Shown one piece after another: positions 50,955 to 59,781 of a stretch of 64,000 nucleotides of DNA. Position numbers and translations under genes: made by a program. The stretch comes from Candidatus Segatella caccae (GTDB lineage Bacteria; Bacteroidota; Bacteroidia; Bacteroidales; Bacteroidaceae). The stretch is taken from positions 1 to 64,000 of the forward strand of contig USOQ01000002.1 in the NCBI GenBank assembly GCA_900556395.1, in the 5' to 3' direction. The notes beneath the pieces are model-generated. The model saw only the letters and a list, made by a program, of their open reading frames with translations. It was not told the DNA's origin and made no database searches. The first letter of the stretch is position 1; each line of letters starts with the position of its first letter.

Positions 50955-52145
50955 ATGGGACAATTACAAGAAAAATACAAGAATTATCGTGAACCTCAGA
51001 AGTACATGGCTGCCGGTGTGTACCCATACTTCCGTGAGATCACAAGTAAGCAGATGACGGAAGTTACCGATATCGACGGACACAACATTCTGATGTTTGG
51101 TTCGAATGCTTATCAGGGTTTAACCAACGACCAGCGTGTTATCGATGCAGCAAAGGCTGCGTTGGATAAGTATGGTTCTGGTTGTGCAGGAAGCCGTTTC
51201 CTCAATGGTACGCTCGATCTTCATGTTCAGCTCGAGAAGGAGTTGGCAGAATTTATGCACAAGGATGAGACTCTGTGTTTCTCTACAGGTTTCTCTGTCA
51301 ACCAGGGCGTCTTGGCTTGTGTCGTAGGTCGCAACGACTATATCATCTGCGACGACCGTGACCATGCCAGCATCGTAGATGGTCGCCGTCTTTCATTCGC
51401 TACTCAGTTGCACTATAAGCACAATGATATGGAAGACCTGGAGCGTGTGCTCAAGACATTGCCTCAGGAGGCCATCAAGCTCATCGTTGTCGATGGCGTG
51501 TTCTCTATGGAGGGCGACTTGGCCAACCTGCCAGAGATTGTCAAGTTGAAGCACAAGTACAACTGCTCCATCATGGTGGACGAGGCTCATGGCCTGGGTG
51601 TGTTTGGCAAGCAGGGACGTGGCGTATGCGATCACTTTGGTCTTACCGACGAGGTCGACCTCATCATGGGTACATTCTCCAAGAGTCTGGCGTCTATCGG
51701 TGGTTTCATCGCATCAGACAAGGACACCATCAACTTCCTGCGTCATTCTTGCCGTACCTATATCTTCAGTGCATCCAACACTCCAGCAGCCACAGCAGCA
51801 GCCTTGGAGGCTCTTCACATCATTCAGAACGAGCCAGAGCGCTTCGAGCAGTTGTGGGATGTTACCAACTACGCCCTGAAGCGTTTCCGTGAGGAAGGTT
51901 TCGAGATTGGCGAGACAGAGAGTCCTATCATTCCTCTCTATGTGCGCGATGCTATGAAGACTTTCGAGGTTACCAAGAAGGCTTACGACCGTGGCGTGTT
52001 CATCAACCCCGTTATTCCTCCTGCCTGTGCCCCACAGGACACATTGGTACGTTTCGCTTTGATGGCTACTCACACCAAGGAGCAGGTAGAGCGCGGTGTT
52101 CAGATCTTGAAGGAAGTCTTCGTAGAAGAAGGCGTCATCAAGTAA
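50955..52145 (+). CDS. spt: Serine palmitoyltransferase (alpha-oxoamine synthase family)
   Basis: A 396-residue PLP enzyme that condenses serine with an acyl-CoA to start sphingolipid synthesis. Key stretches: MFGSNAYQGLTNDQRV, GSGCAGSRFLNGTLDLHVQLE, the VDEAHGLGVFGKQGRG PLP-binding Asp/His region, and the Schiff-base Lys in MGTFSKSLASIGGF. Close resemblance to the characterised Bacteroides enzyme (same opening GxLQEK...PYFR) supports SPT over KBL or BioF. Sphingolipids are a trait of Bacteroidota membranes. The gene is divergent from a lipid kinase and followed by a repeat element and a terminator. Confidence 0.92.
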   Translation: MGQLQEKYKNYREPQKYMAAGVYPYFREITSKQMTEVTDIDGHNILMFGSNAYQGLTNDQRVIDAAKAALDKYGSGCAGSRFLNGTLDLHVQLEKELAEFMHKDETLCFSTGFSVNQGVLACVVGRNDYIICDDRDHASIVDGRRLSFATQLHYKHNDMEDLERVLKTLPQEAIKLIVVDGVFSMEGDLANLPEIVKLKHKYNCSIMVDEAHGLGVFGKQGRGVCDHFGLTDEVDLIMGTFSKSLASIGGFIASDKDTINFLRHSCRTYIFSASNTPAATAAALEALHIIQNEPERFEQLWDVTNYALKRFREEGFEIGETESPIIPLYVRDAMKTFEVTKKAYDRGVFINPVIPPACAPQDTLVRFALMATHTKEQVERGVQILKEVFVEEGVIK

Positions 52146-52176
52146 GCACTACTTATTTGGATTATACCTATTTAAT

Positions 52177-52360
52177 ATACTCAACTTTCGCAAATGAGGA
52201 AGTTAGAGAAGTTAAAGGAGGTTAGAGGAGTTAAAGCCCTATGCTTTTGTGGACTTAATATTCCTTTCAAGGCTATTGGCTATAACTTCTAACGACCGAA
52301 GGGAGTGATAACTTCTTTAACTACTATAACCTCTGTACAAGCGAAACTTCGGTAATATAT
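52177..52360 (+). repeat. Dispersed 3'-flanking repeat
   Basis: It begins ATACTCAACTTTCGCAAATG, continues with AGTTAGAGAAGTTAAAGGAG, and contains GGCTATTGGCTATAACTTCT and the core AACGACCGAAGGGAGTGATA (52291-52310), identical to the copy at 56635-56654. It ends in an AACTACTATAACCTC...GCGAAACTTC arm that is a partial inverse of the left end. It lies 31 bp after spt. Confidence 0.8.
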
Positions 52361-52370
52361 ATATTGAGAG

Positions 52371-52404
52371 AGGCAGCCCTTCAAACCAAGGGCTGCCTTT
52401 TTAG
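52371..52404 (+). terminator. Terminator of spt
   Basis: AGGCAGCCCTT (52371-52381) pairs with AAGGGCTGCCT (52388-52398), followed by TTTTTAG. Confidence 0.9.
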
Positions 52405-52504
52405 AAGATAGGCCTCTTATGAGAGTGCCATCGGTCAACCCATTCGATGCTTGGCTGCCATCAGCAGTCCCAAGAATCACGAAACCCAGTAAACAACAAA
52501 AGAT

Positions 52505-54469
52505 ATGATTTCAGTAGAAGGCTTGAAAGTCGAGTTTGGGGTGAAGCCCCTCTTCCATGACGTGAGCTTTGTCATCAACGACCGTGACCGCATAGCCTTG
52601 GTGGGCAAGAACGGAGCGGGCAAGTCAACGATGCTCAAGATACTGTGTGGCATGCAGAAGCCTACAGACGGCGTTGTGGCTATCCCCAATGAGACCACTA
52701 TAGGCTACCTGCCACAGGTAATGAAGTTGCAAGACGATACCACGGTGAAGGATGAAACCCGCAAGGCCTTTGCTCATAACACAGAGATGAAGGCACGTCT
52801 CGACAAGATGCAGCAAGAGATGGCCGACCGTACCGACTACGAGAGCGAATCCTATGCCCAGTTGGTGGAGAAGTTTACCCAGGAGCACGACCGCTACATG
52901 ATGATGGGCGGCGAGAACTATGAGGCAGAGATAGAGCGCACGCTTTCAGGTCTCGGCTTCACACGTCAAGACTTAGATCGTCCCACCCGCGAGTTCTCTG
53001 GTGGATGGCGTATGCGTATTGAGTTGGCTAAGATTCTACTTCAGAAACCCGACGTACTTCTTCTCGACGAGCCTACCAACCATCTCGACATCGAGAGTAT
53101 ACAGTGGTTGGAGCAGTTTCTTGCGCAGAGCGCCAAGGCGGTGGTTTTGGTGAGCCATGACCGTGCCTTTATTAATAATGTCACCAACCGCACCTTAGAG
53201 ATCACCTGTGGTAGAGTAGAAGACTATCGCGTGAAGTATGATGAGTATGTCATGCTTCGTGCCGAGCGTCGTGAGCAGCAGCTCCGTGCCTACGAGAATC
53301 AGCAGAAGGAGATTGCCGACATCAAGGACTTCATAGAGCGTTTCCGCTACAAGCCCACTAAGGCTGTCCAGGTGCAGAGTCGCATCAAGCAGTTGGAGAA
53401 GATTGTTCCCATCGAGGTCGATGAGGTCGACAACAAGCAGATGCACCTCAAGTTTCCCCCCTGTCTGCGCAGTGGCGACTATCCCATTATCTGCGACGAG
53501 TTGCGCAAGGACTATGGCGAACATACCGTCTTCGACCACGTCACCCTTACCATCAAGCGAGGTGAGAAGGTGGCTTTCGTCGGTAAGAATGGCGAAGGTA
53601 AGTCTACCTTGGTGAAGTGTATCATGGGCGAGATTCCCTTTACGGGAACCCTGAAGATAGGTCACAATGTGCAGATAGGTTATTTTGCTCAGAATCAAGC
53701 ACAGCTCCTCGACGAACGTCTCACCATCTTCCAGACCATAGACCAAGTGGCTACGGGCGATATGCGCCTCAAGGTAAACGACCTTTTGGGAGCCTTTATG
53801 TTTGGTGGCGAGACCTCCGAGAAGTTTGTGAAGGTGCTCAGCGGAGGCGAGCGCAGTCGTCTGGCGATGATCAAGTTGCTGCTCGAACCCGTCAACCTTC
53901 TCATCCTCGATGAGCCTACCAATCACCTCGACATGCAGTCGAAAGATGTCCTCAAGGAAGCCATCAAGGCCTTCGATGGCACCGCCATCATCGTGAGCCA
54001 CGACCGCGAGTTCCTCGACGGGTTGGTAGATAAGGTGTACGAGTTTGGTGGCGGTAAGGTACGCGAACACTTAGGTGGCATCTACGACTATCTGCGTGCT
54101 CACAATGCCGAGACCATCCAGGCAGCGCTTTCTAAGGAAGAGTCCCCTGTGGGTAGCTCTTTGTCTAAAACACAGCAGGCTGATCCTGCTCCTGCCGATT
54201 CGGGAGCCTTGTCTAAGAAACAGAGCTACGCCGAGCACAAGGAGCAACAGAAGAAAATCCGCAAGGCCGAGAAGGCGGTGAAAGACTGCGAACAGCGCAT
54301 CGCCACCTTAGAGAAGCGTAAGAAAGAAATAGACGACTTGCTGATGAAGCCCGAGAATGCCACCAACATGGAACTCGTCACCGAGTACTCCGCACTGATG
54401 CAGAAACTCGATGAGGAGAACGACTCTTGGCTCATTCTCTCAGAGGAACTCGAAGAGGTATCGGCATAG
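52505..54469 (+). CDS. ABC-F family ATP-binding protein
   Basis: A 654-residue soluble protein with two ABC domains and no membrane part: Walker A GKNGAGKST (about 35-43) and GKNGEGKST (about 360-368). The signatures FSGGWRMRIELA and LSGGERSRLAM and two LDEPTNHLD Walker B motifs are present. The linker between the domains is helical (about 230-310, QQKEIADIKDFIERFRYKPTK). A coiled, charged C-terminal domain (about 560-654) is the Uup/YdiF-type tail. ABC-F proteins act at the ribosomal E site as translation factors or antibiotic protectors; the long CTD favours a housekeeping role, not resistance. Confidence 0.93.
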   Translation: MISVEGLKVEFGVKPLFHDVSFVINDRDRIALVGKNGAGKSTMLKILCGMQKPTDGVVAIPNETTIGYLPQVMKLQDDTTVKDETRKAFAHNTEMKARLDKMQQEMADRTDYESESYAQLVEKFTQEHDRYMMMGGENYEAEIERTLSGLGFTRQDLDRPTREFSGGWRMRIELAKILLQKPDVLLLDEPTNHLDIESIQWLEQFLAQSAKAVVLVSHDRAFINNVTNRTLEITCGRVEDYRVKYDEYVMLRAERREQQLRAYENQQKEIADIKDFIERFRYKPTKAVQVQSRIKQLEKIVPIEVDEVDNKQMHLKFPPCLRSGDYPIICDELRKDYGEHTVFDHVTLTIKRGEKVAFVGKNGEGKSTLVKCIMGEIPFTGTLKIGHNVQIGYFAQNQAQLLDERLTIFQTIDQVATGDMRLKVNDLLGAFMFGGETSEKFVKVLSGGERSRLAMIKLLLEPVNLLILDEPTNHLDMQSKDVLKEAIKAFDGTAIIVSHDREFLDGLVDKVYEFGGGKVREHLGGIYDYLRAHNAETIQAALSKEESPVGSSLSKTQQADPAPADSGALSKKQSYAEHKEQQKKIRKAEKAVKDCEQRIATLEKRKKEIDDLLMKPENATNMELVTEYSALMQKLDEENDSWLILSEELEEVSA

Positions 54470-54520
54470 ACGGTCACCCCAGTTTAGTGATAGTATCAAT
54501 AACCCAATAATTATAACAAA

Positions 54521-56554
54521 ATGAACATGAAGATGATTATCCCGATGATGATGATTGCAGCCATGCCTATGGCAGCAGACGCACAAAACAAGTCGGGACT
54601 TGTCATGAGCAATCTTGACAAGACTGCCAAGCCTGCCGACAATTTCTACCAGTTTGCTACTGGTGGCTGGCAGAAGAACAATCCCCTGCCAGCAGCTTAC
54701 AGCCGCTATGGTAGTTTCGACCAGTTGCAGGAAAACAACAACAAGCGCATCAACAGCATCTTGAGCGAGTTGCAGAAGAAAACCTACAAGAAAGGTAGCA
54801 TCGAGCAGAAACTGTCCGACTTCTATAAGTTGGCAATGGATGTAGACCGCCGCAACCAGGAAGGCATCGCACCAGTGAAGCCTTTGCTCGAAGAAATCAC
54901 AGCAGCCCAGACCAAGGACGACTTGCAGAAACTGCAGTTGAAGTATGCTTGGATGGGACTCGGCTTGAGCTATGGTGCAGGCTTCGGAGCCGATGAGAAG
55001 AATGTCACTCAGAACATCTACAACCTCATGCAGGGCGGTCTTACCCTTGGCGCCAAGGACTACTACCTCAACAACGATGCTGCCACAGTAGCCATCCGTG
55101 AGGCTTATAAGGCTTATCTTGCCAAGATGTTCCAGCTCTATGGCTTCTCTGCAGCCGATGCCAGCCAGTATGCACAGGCCGTCTTCTTGCACGAAACCAG
55201 TCTGGCCATCGTCTCTAAGAGTCGCACCGAGTTGCGCGACCCGCAGGCCAACTACAACAAGACTACACTCAAGCAGTTCCAGGAGGACTATCCCAATATT
55301 CCTCTCGAAGCCTTGGCCAACGGCGAGGGCATCAAGAGCGAGTACATCCAGGAAATCGTCATCGGTCAGCCAGCCTTCTTTGCAGCTTACGACAAGCTCT
55401 CTGCTGCCGAGAACGCATCTACCCTTAAAGCCCTGATGCTTTGGAGTGTTATCCGCAGCTCTTCGTCTTATCTCACCGACGAGATTCGTGAGGCCAACTT
55501 CGACTTCTTCGGCAAGACCATGAGTGGCCGTCAGGAAGACTATCCTCTCTGGAAGCGTGCCACCAATCAGGTGGAGAACCAGATGGGCGAAGCTTTAGGT
55601 CGCATCTACTGCAAGAAGTTCTTCCCCGAGACTTCTAAGAAGATGATGGAGACCTTGGTAAAGAATCTGCAGATAAGCCTGGGCGAGCGTATCGATGCGC
55701 AGACCTGGATGAGCGATGCCACCAAGGCTGCCGCCCACAACAAACTCAACAAGTTCTATGTCAAGATAGGCTATCCCAACAAGTGGACCGATTATAGCTT
55801 GCTCACCATCGACCCTTCTAAGAGCTTCTACGAGAATGTGTTGGCTTGCCGCAAGTTTGCCAACGACAAAGAGATAGCCGAGAAGGCTGGCAAGCCTGTT
55901 GATGGAGATGAGTGGTATATGAATCCACAGACCGTTAATGCTTACTACAATCCTACCACCAACGAGATTTGTTTCCCTGCCGGTATCTTGCAGTATCCTT
56001 TCTTTGATGCCAAGGCAGATGAGGCATTCAACTATGGTGCCATCGGTGTGGTGATAGGTCATGAGATGACGCACGGCTTCGACGATCAGGGTCGACAGTA
56101 TGATGCCAGCGGCAACCTGCAGGACTGGTGGACAGCCGAAGATGCCAAGGGCTTCAACCAGCGTGCAGACATGTATGCCAACTTCTTCAGCAATATCAAG
56201 GTGCTTCCCGACCTCCATGCCAACGGCCGTTTCACCCTGGGTGAGAACCTTGCCGACCATGGTGGTCTAATGGTAGCCTTTAATGCCTTGAAGAACGCCA
56301 CAGCCAAGAAACCTCTCAAGAACAAGGACGGTTTCACTCCAGCTCAGCGCTTCTTCCTCGCTTATGCAGGTGTCTGGGGACAGCACATCACAGAGAAGGA
56401 GATTCGTCAACGTGTTAAGAACGACCCTCACTCTTTGGGTAGATGGCGTGTCGACGGAGCTCTTCCACACATCGATGCTTGGTATGAAGCCTTCGATGTA
56501 AAGCCAGGCGACAAAATGTTCATTCCTAAGAGTGAGCGCCTCGAACTTTGGTAA
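54521..56554 (+). CDS. pepO: M13 family metallopeptidase (PepO/neprilysin-like), exported
   Basis: A 677-residue zinc endopeptidase. A signal peptide (MNMKMIIPMMMIAAMPMAADA) begins the protein. The zinc site is GVVIGHEMTHGFDDQG, with the third ligand Glu in GENLADHGG; the substrate-binding NAYYNPTTNEI is the NAFY equivalent. The C-terminal end is ...FIPKSERLELW, close to the usual CxxW-type end with Leu instead of Cys. It is likely periplasmic and cleaves small peptides, in keeping with other exported peptidases in the window. A dispersed repeat begins 3 bp after its stop. Confidence 0.95.
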   Translation: MNMKMIIPMMMIAAMPMAADAQNKSGLVMSNLDKTAKPADNFYQFATGGWQKNNPLPAAYSRYGSFDQLQENNNKRINSILSELQKKTYKKGSIEQKLSDFYKLAMDVDRRNQEGIAPVKPLLEEITAAQTKDDLQKLQLKYAWMGLGLSYGAGFGADEKNVTQNIYNLMQGGLTLGAKDYYLNNDAATVAIREAYKAYLAKMFQLYGFSAADASQYAQAVFLHETSLAIVSKSRTELRDPQANYNKTTLKQFQEDYPNIPLEALANGEGIKSEYIQEIVIGQPAFFAAYDKLSAAENASTLKALMLWSVIRSSSSYLTDEIREANFDFFGKTMSGRQEDYPLWKRATNQVENQMGEALGRIYCKKFFPETSKKMMETLVKNLQISLGERIDAQTWMSDATKAAAHNKLNKFYVKIGYPNKWTDYSLLTIDPSKSFYENVLACRKFANDKEIAEKAGKPVDGDEWYMNPQTVNAYYNPTTNEICFPAGILQYPFFDAKADEAFNYGAIGVVIGHEMTHGFDDQGRQYDASGNLQDWWTAEDAKGFNQRADMYANFFSNIKVLPDLHANGRFTLGENLADHGGLMVAFNALKNATAKKPLKNKDGFTPAQRFFLAYAGVWGQHITEKEIRQRVKNDPHSLGRWRVDGALPHIDAWYEAFDVKPGDKMFIPKSERLELW

Positions 56555-56557
56555 TAT

Positions 56558-56700
56558 CTCTACTTTTGCAAATGGGGGAGTTAAGGAGTTAAGAAGTTAA
56601 GGAGTTCCCTCTAAGGCTATTGGCTTTAACTTCTAACGACCGAAGGGAGTGATAACTTCTTTAACTTCTATAACTTCCCCACACGAGAAAGTTGAATAAT
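56558..56700 (+). repeat. Dispersed 3'-flanking repeat
   Basis: The left end CTACTTTTGCAAATGGGGGA and a run of AGTTAAGGAGTTAAGAAGTT are followed by GGCTATTGGCTTTAACTTCT. The core AACGACCGAAGGGAGTGATA (56635-56654) is identical to the 52291 copy, and the right end reads CTTCCCCACACGAGAAAGTT then GAATA. The left CTTT(T/C)G and right GAGAAAG ends are inverted. Confidence 0.8.
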
Positions 56701-56709
56701 ATACAAAAA

Positions 56710-56745
56710 GAAGGATGCCGAAAGAAATTTTGGCATCCTTTTTTC
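56710..56745 (+). terminator. Terminator after the M13 peptidase gene and repeat
   Basis: AAGGATGCC and GGCATCCTT form a 9-bp stem followed by TTTTTC. Confidence 0.88.
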
Positions 56746-56765
56746 ATTATCTCATTGAAAAAGTG

Positions 56766-56773
56766 TATTTTTG
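56766..56773 (+). promoter_or_regulatory. -7 promoter box of metA
   Basis: TATTTTTG, an exact match, 27 bases before the ATG at 56801. Confidence 0.6.
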
Positions 56774-56800
56774 CACAAAAATAGAGAAAGGATTTGTACA

Positions 56801-57718
56801 ATGCCATTAAGATTGCCAGATAAATTACCAGCCATAGAGCTGCTGAAGCACGAGAACATCTTCGTCATGGACGAGAGTAGGGCGCATAGTCAGGAGATCA
56901 GACCGCTACGTATTGTCGTGCTCAACCTCATGCCGCTGAAGATTACCACCGAGACCGACCTCGTCCGACTTCTCTCCAACACCCCTCTACAGATAGAGGT
57001 TTTCTTTATGAAGTTGAAGAGTCATACCCCTAAGAATACTCCCATAGAACACATGATGATGTTCTATAAAGACTTCTCCGAACTTTCCAAGCAGAAGTTT
57101 GATGGTATGATTGTCACGGGTGCTCCCATAGAGACGATGGCTTATGAGGAGGTAGAGTACTGGCCCGAGATACAGCAAATCTTCGACTGGGCTCGCACCC
57201 ATGTCACCTCTACACTCTATATCTGTTGGGGAGCTCAGGCAGGTCTTTACCATTTTTATGGTGTACCTAAGCATCCTCTCGATAAGAAGATGTTTGGCAT
57301 CTTTCAGCAGAAGGCACTCGATATGTCCCTCCCCATCTTCCGAGGCTTCGACGATAGGTTTGCCATGCCGCAGAGCCGTCACACCGAGGTTCGCCGTGAG
57401 GACATTGAGAAAGTGCCAGGCCTCGACATCATAGCCGAGTCGCCAGAGAGTGGTGTGAGCATCGTCATGGCCCGTGGTGGTCGTGAATTCTTCGTTACAG
57501 GTCATTTAGAATATGCTCCCAATACGCTCGACAAAGAATATCGCCGCGATTTAGGTAAGCGCGATGATGTAGATTTGCCCAAGAACTATTATGAGCACGA
57601 CGATCCCAACAATGCACCCATGGTGACTTGGCGCGCACATGCCAACCTGTTCTATAGCAACTGGATCAACTATTACGTTTACCAGGAGACACCTTATAAT
57701 ATTGATGACATCAAGTAA
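56801..57718 (+). CDS. metA: Homoserine O-acyltransferase (MetA family)
   Basis: A 305-residue enzyme that acylates homoserine at the first committed step of methionine synthesis. The nucleophilic Cys is in LYICWGAQAGLYHFYG, and the His-Glu pair is in FVTGHLEYAPNTL. The opening MPLRLPDKLPAIELLKHENIFVM is typical. Whether it uses succinyl-CoA or acetyl-CoA depends on one active-site residue (Glu or Gly near the Cys) that I cannot place with certainty. The start at 56801 fits the family; the promoter box at 56766-56773 overlaps the longer frame. Confidence 0.95.
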   Translation: MPLRLPDKLPAIELLKHENIFVMDESRAHSQEIRPLRIVVLNLMPLKITTETDLVRLLSNTPLQIEVFFMKLKSHTPKNTPIEHMMMFYKDFSELSKQKFDGMIVTGAPIETMAYEEVEYWPEIQQIFDWARTHVTSTLYICWGAQAGLYHFYGVPKHPLDKKMFGIFQQKALDMSLPIFRGFDDRFAMPQSRHTEVRREDIEKVPGLDIIAESPESGVSIVMARGGREFFVTGHLEYAPNTLDKEYRRDLGKRDDVDLPKNYYEHDDPNNAPMVTWRAHANLFYSNWINYYVYQETPYNIDDIK

Positions 57719-57740
57719 ACGCGAAAGCGACCAACGAAGA

Positions 57741-59693
57741 ATGAGAACATTGGAATTATTGGCACCTGCCAAAAATTTAGAATGTGGTATCGCAGCCATC
57801 GACCATGGCGCTGATGCCGTATATATCGGAGCACCTAAGTTTGGTGCTCGTGCGGCTGCGGGCAACTCGATAGAGGATATCCGGCAGCTGTGCGACTATG
57901 CCCATCAGTATCATGCCAAGGTGCATGTTACGGTCAACACCATTATCTACGATTCAGAAATCAAGGACACCTTGCTGATGATCCGGCAGTTGCAGTCTGC
58001 TGGCGTTGATGCCTTACTGCTGCAGGACATGGGTGTACTCTTTGCCTTGCAGGGCGAGGGTCCTTTGGCTACAGATTTCAAATGGTCGGAGTTTCTACAT
58101 TCCAGCACACAGTGCGACACACGAACAGCCGACAAAGTGAAGTGGCTCCAGTCGTTGGGCTTCCATCGGGCAGTGCTGGCTCGCGAACTCTCTGTCAAGG
58201 AGATAGAGGCCATTCATGCTGCCGTGCCCGATATGGAACTCGAGGTGTTTGTCCATGGTGCCCTTTGTGTGTGCTATTCAGGTGTGTGCTATGCGTCAGA
58301 ATATTGTTTCGACCGCTCTGCCAATAGGGGAGAGTGTGCGCAGTTCTGTCGTATGAAGTTCGATCTTCTTGATGCCAACGGCCAGGAGATAGAGCATCAG
58401 CGCCATCTGCTCTCCCTCAAGGATATGTGTCAGATAGACCATTTGGAGGCATTGGCTGATGCAGGTGCCTGCTCGTTCAAGATAGAAGGTCGGTTAAAGG
58501 ATGTCGACTATGTAAAGAATGTGGTGGCAGCTTACAGCCAGCGCCTTGACGAGATTTGTCGGAAGCGTCCTGGAGAGTATGAGCGTCCTTCGTTGGGTAG
58601 ACCTCGTTATGCTTTCGAGCCCAACCTAAAGAAGACCTTCAATCGCGGTTTTACCAATTATTTCCTGCGTGGCAGACAGATAGACATCACCTCCTTTGAT
58701 ACTCCGAAGGCCATCGGTGAGTATGTGGGTAAGGTGAAGGAGTTGCGTGGCAACAGTTTCAATGTGGCTTCTGTATCGAGTTTTGCCAATGGCGATGGCT
58801 TGTGCTTCATCAATGATGAGCGCGAGTTAGAGGGCTTCCGTGTCAACCGTGCAGAGGGCAACCGTCTCTTTCCTTTAGAGATGCCTCGCCATCTGCGTCC
58901 CGGTGTTGCGCTCTATCGCAACAATGATGTGGCTTTCGGCAAACTGTTGGCAGGCAAGACTGCAGAACGAAAGATTCCTGTCAAGATAGTCTTCGACTTG
59001 TACGATGAGGCTGGAACGAGTGGATTCTCTGCCAAAGCCTATTACTGTAAGGAGCAGGGAAAGACCTCTTTCGTTAGTGGTGATACGGAGGAAAGTGCCT
59101 CTTTGCAATATATGGCGACAGAAGTTGTTGCCTTCGAGCATAGCATAGCGAAAAAGCCGCAGCGCGACAACATCATCAAGCAACTCAGCAAGTTGGGTGG
59201 CACCATCTATGAGTGCCTTGAGGTAGAGATTCGCAACGATGCCGATCTGTATTTCATCCCCAGCAGCGTGCTTACCGACTTGCGCCGTTCTTTGGTGTCA
59301 TCGTCGTTGAGAACAGGCATAGCCCAAGAGTCTTCTCATGCTGAGGCTCCTTGTGACACACCATCGTCTGTGAAGGCATGGCAACCAGAATATGCTCAGT
59401 ACAGCTATCTCTACAATATCGCCAATCAGAGTGCCTGCACTTTCTATCAGGCACATGGCATGGCGAAGGCAGACTACGCTTTCGAGCTTCGCAATGAGGC
59501 AGAGAGGCAGGATGATGTTCTGCTGATGCAGTGCCGTCATTGTCTGCGTTATTCGTTGGGATATTGTGTGAAGCGAGGTGGGCGCAAGCCTACATGGAAG
59601 GAACCTCTCTTCCTTCGTTTGGGCGATGGCAGGAAGTTCCGCTTGCAGTTTGCTTGCAACGAGTGTCAGATGAATGTGTATTCTGAACGTTAA
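57741..59693 (+). CDS. U32 family peptidase-like protein (RlhA/TrhP type)
   Basis: A 650-residue member of the U32 family. These proteins hydroxylate pyrimidines in tRNA (TrhP) or C2501 of 23S rRNA (RlhA) rather than act as peptidases. The signature cluster VFVHGALCVCYSGVCYAS...RGECAQFCR has the cysteines that bind an iron-sulfur cluster. The opening MRTLELLAPAKNLECGIAAIDHGADAVYIGAP is characteristic. The length, with a long C-terminal collagenase-like part, resembles RlhA (YdcP) more than TrhP. A late CRHCLRYSLGYC...CNEC cysteine cluster near the C-terminus may bind a second metal. It starts 22 bp after metA, so co-transcription is likely. Confidence 0.88.
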   Translation: MRTLELLAPAKNLECGIAAIDHGADAVYIGAPKFGARAAAGNSIEDIRQLCDYAHQYHAKVHVTVNTIIYDSEIKDTLLMIRQLQSAGVDALLLQDMGVLFALQGEGPLATDFKWSEFLHSSTQCDTRTADKVKWLQSLGFHRAVLARELSVKEIEAIHAAVPDMELEVFVHGALCVCYSGVCYASEYCFDRSANRGECAQFCRMKFDLLDANGQEIEHQRHLLSLKDMCQIDHLEALADAGACSFKIEGRLKDVDYVKNVVAAYSQRLDEICRKRPGEYERPSLGRPRYAFEPNLKKTFNRGFTNYFLRGRQIDITSFDTPKAIGEYVGKVKELRGNSFNVASVSSFANGDGLCFINDERELEGFRVNRAEGNRLFPLEMPRHLRPGVALYRNNDVAFGKLLAGKTAERKIPVKIVFDLYDEAGTSGFSAKAYYCKEQGKTSFVSGDTEESASLQYMATEVVAFEHSIAKKPQRDNIIKQLSKLGGTIYECLEVEIRNDADLYFIPSSVLTDLRRSLVSSSLRTGIAQESSHAEAPCDTPSSVKAWQPEYAQYSYLYNIANQSACTFYQAHGMAKADYAFELRNEAERQDDVLLMQCRHCLRYSLGYCVKRGGRKPTWKEPLFLRLGDGRKFRLQFACNECQMNVYSER

Positions 59694-59781
59694 AACGTCT
59701 TGCTTATGGGCGGGCAAGATGCCACGCCCTCCCCAGTGTAAGTCTGTCATGGTGAGAAAAGGTGCGTGAAAACAAAAAGAT

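Noticed and set aside
53195..54070. 291-aa minus-strand ORF
   Set aside because: Antisense to the ABC-F gene with no recognisable motif.
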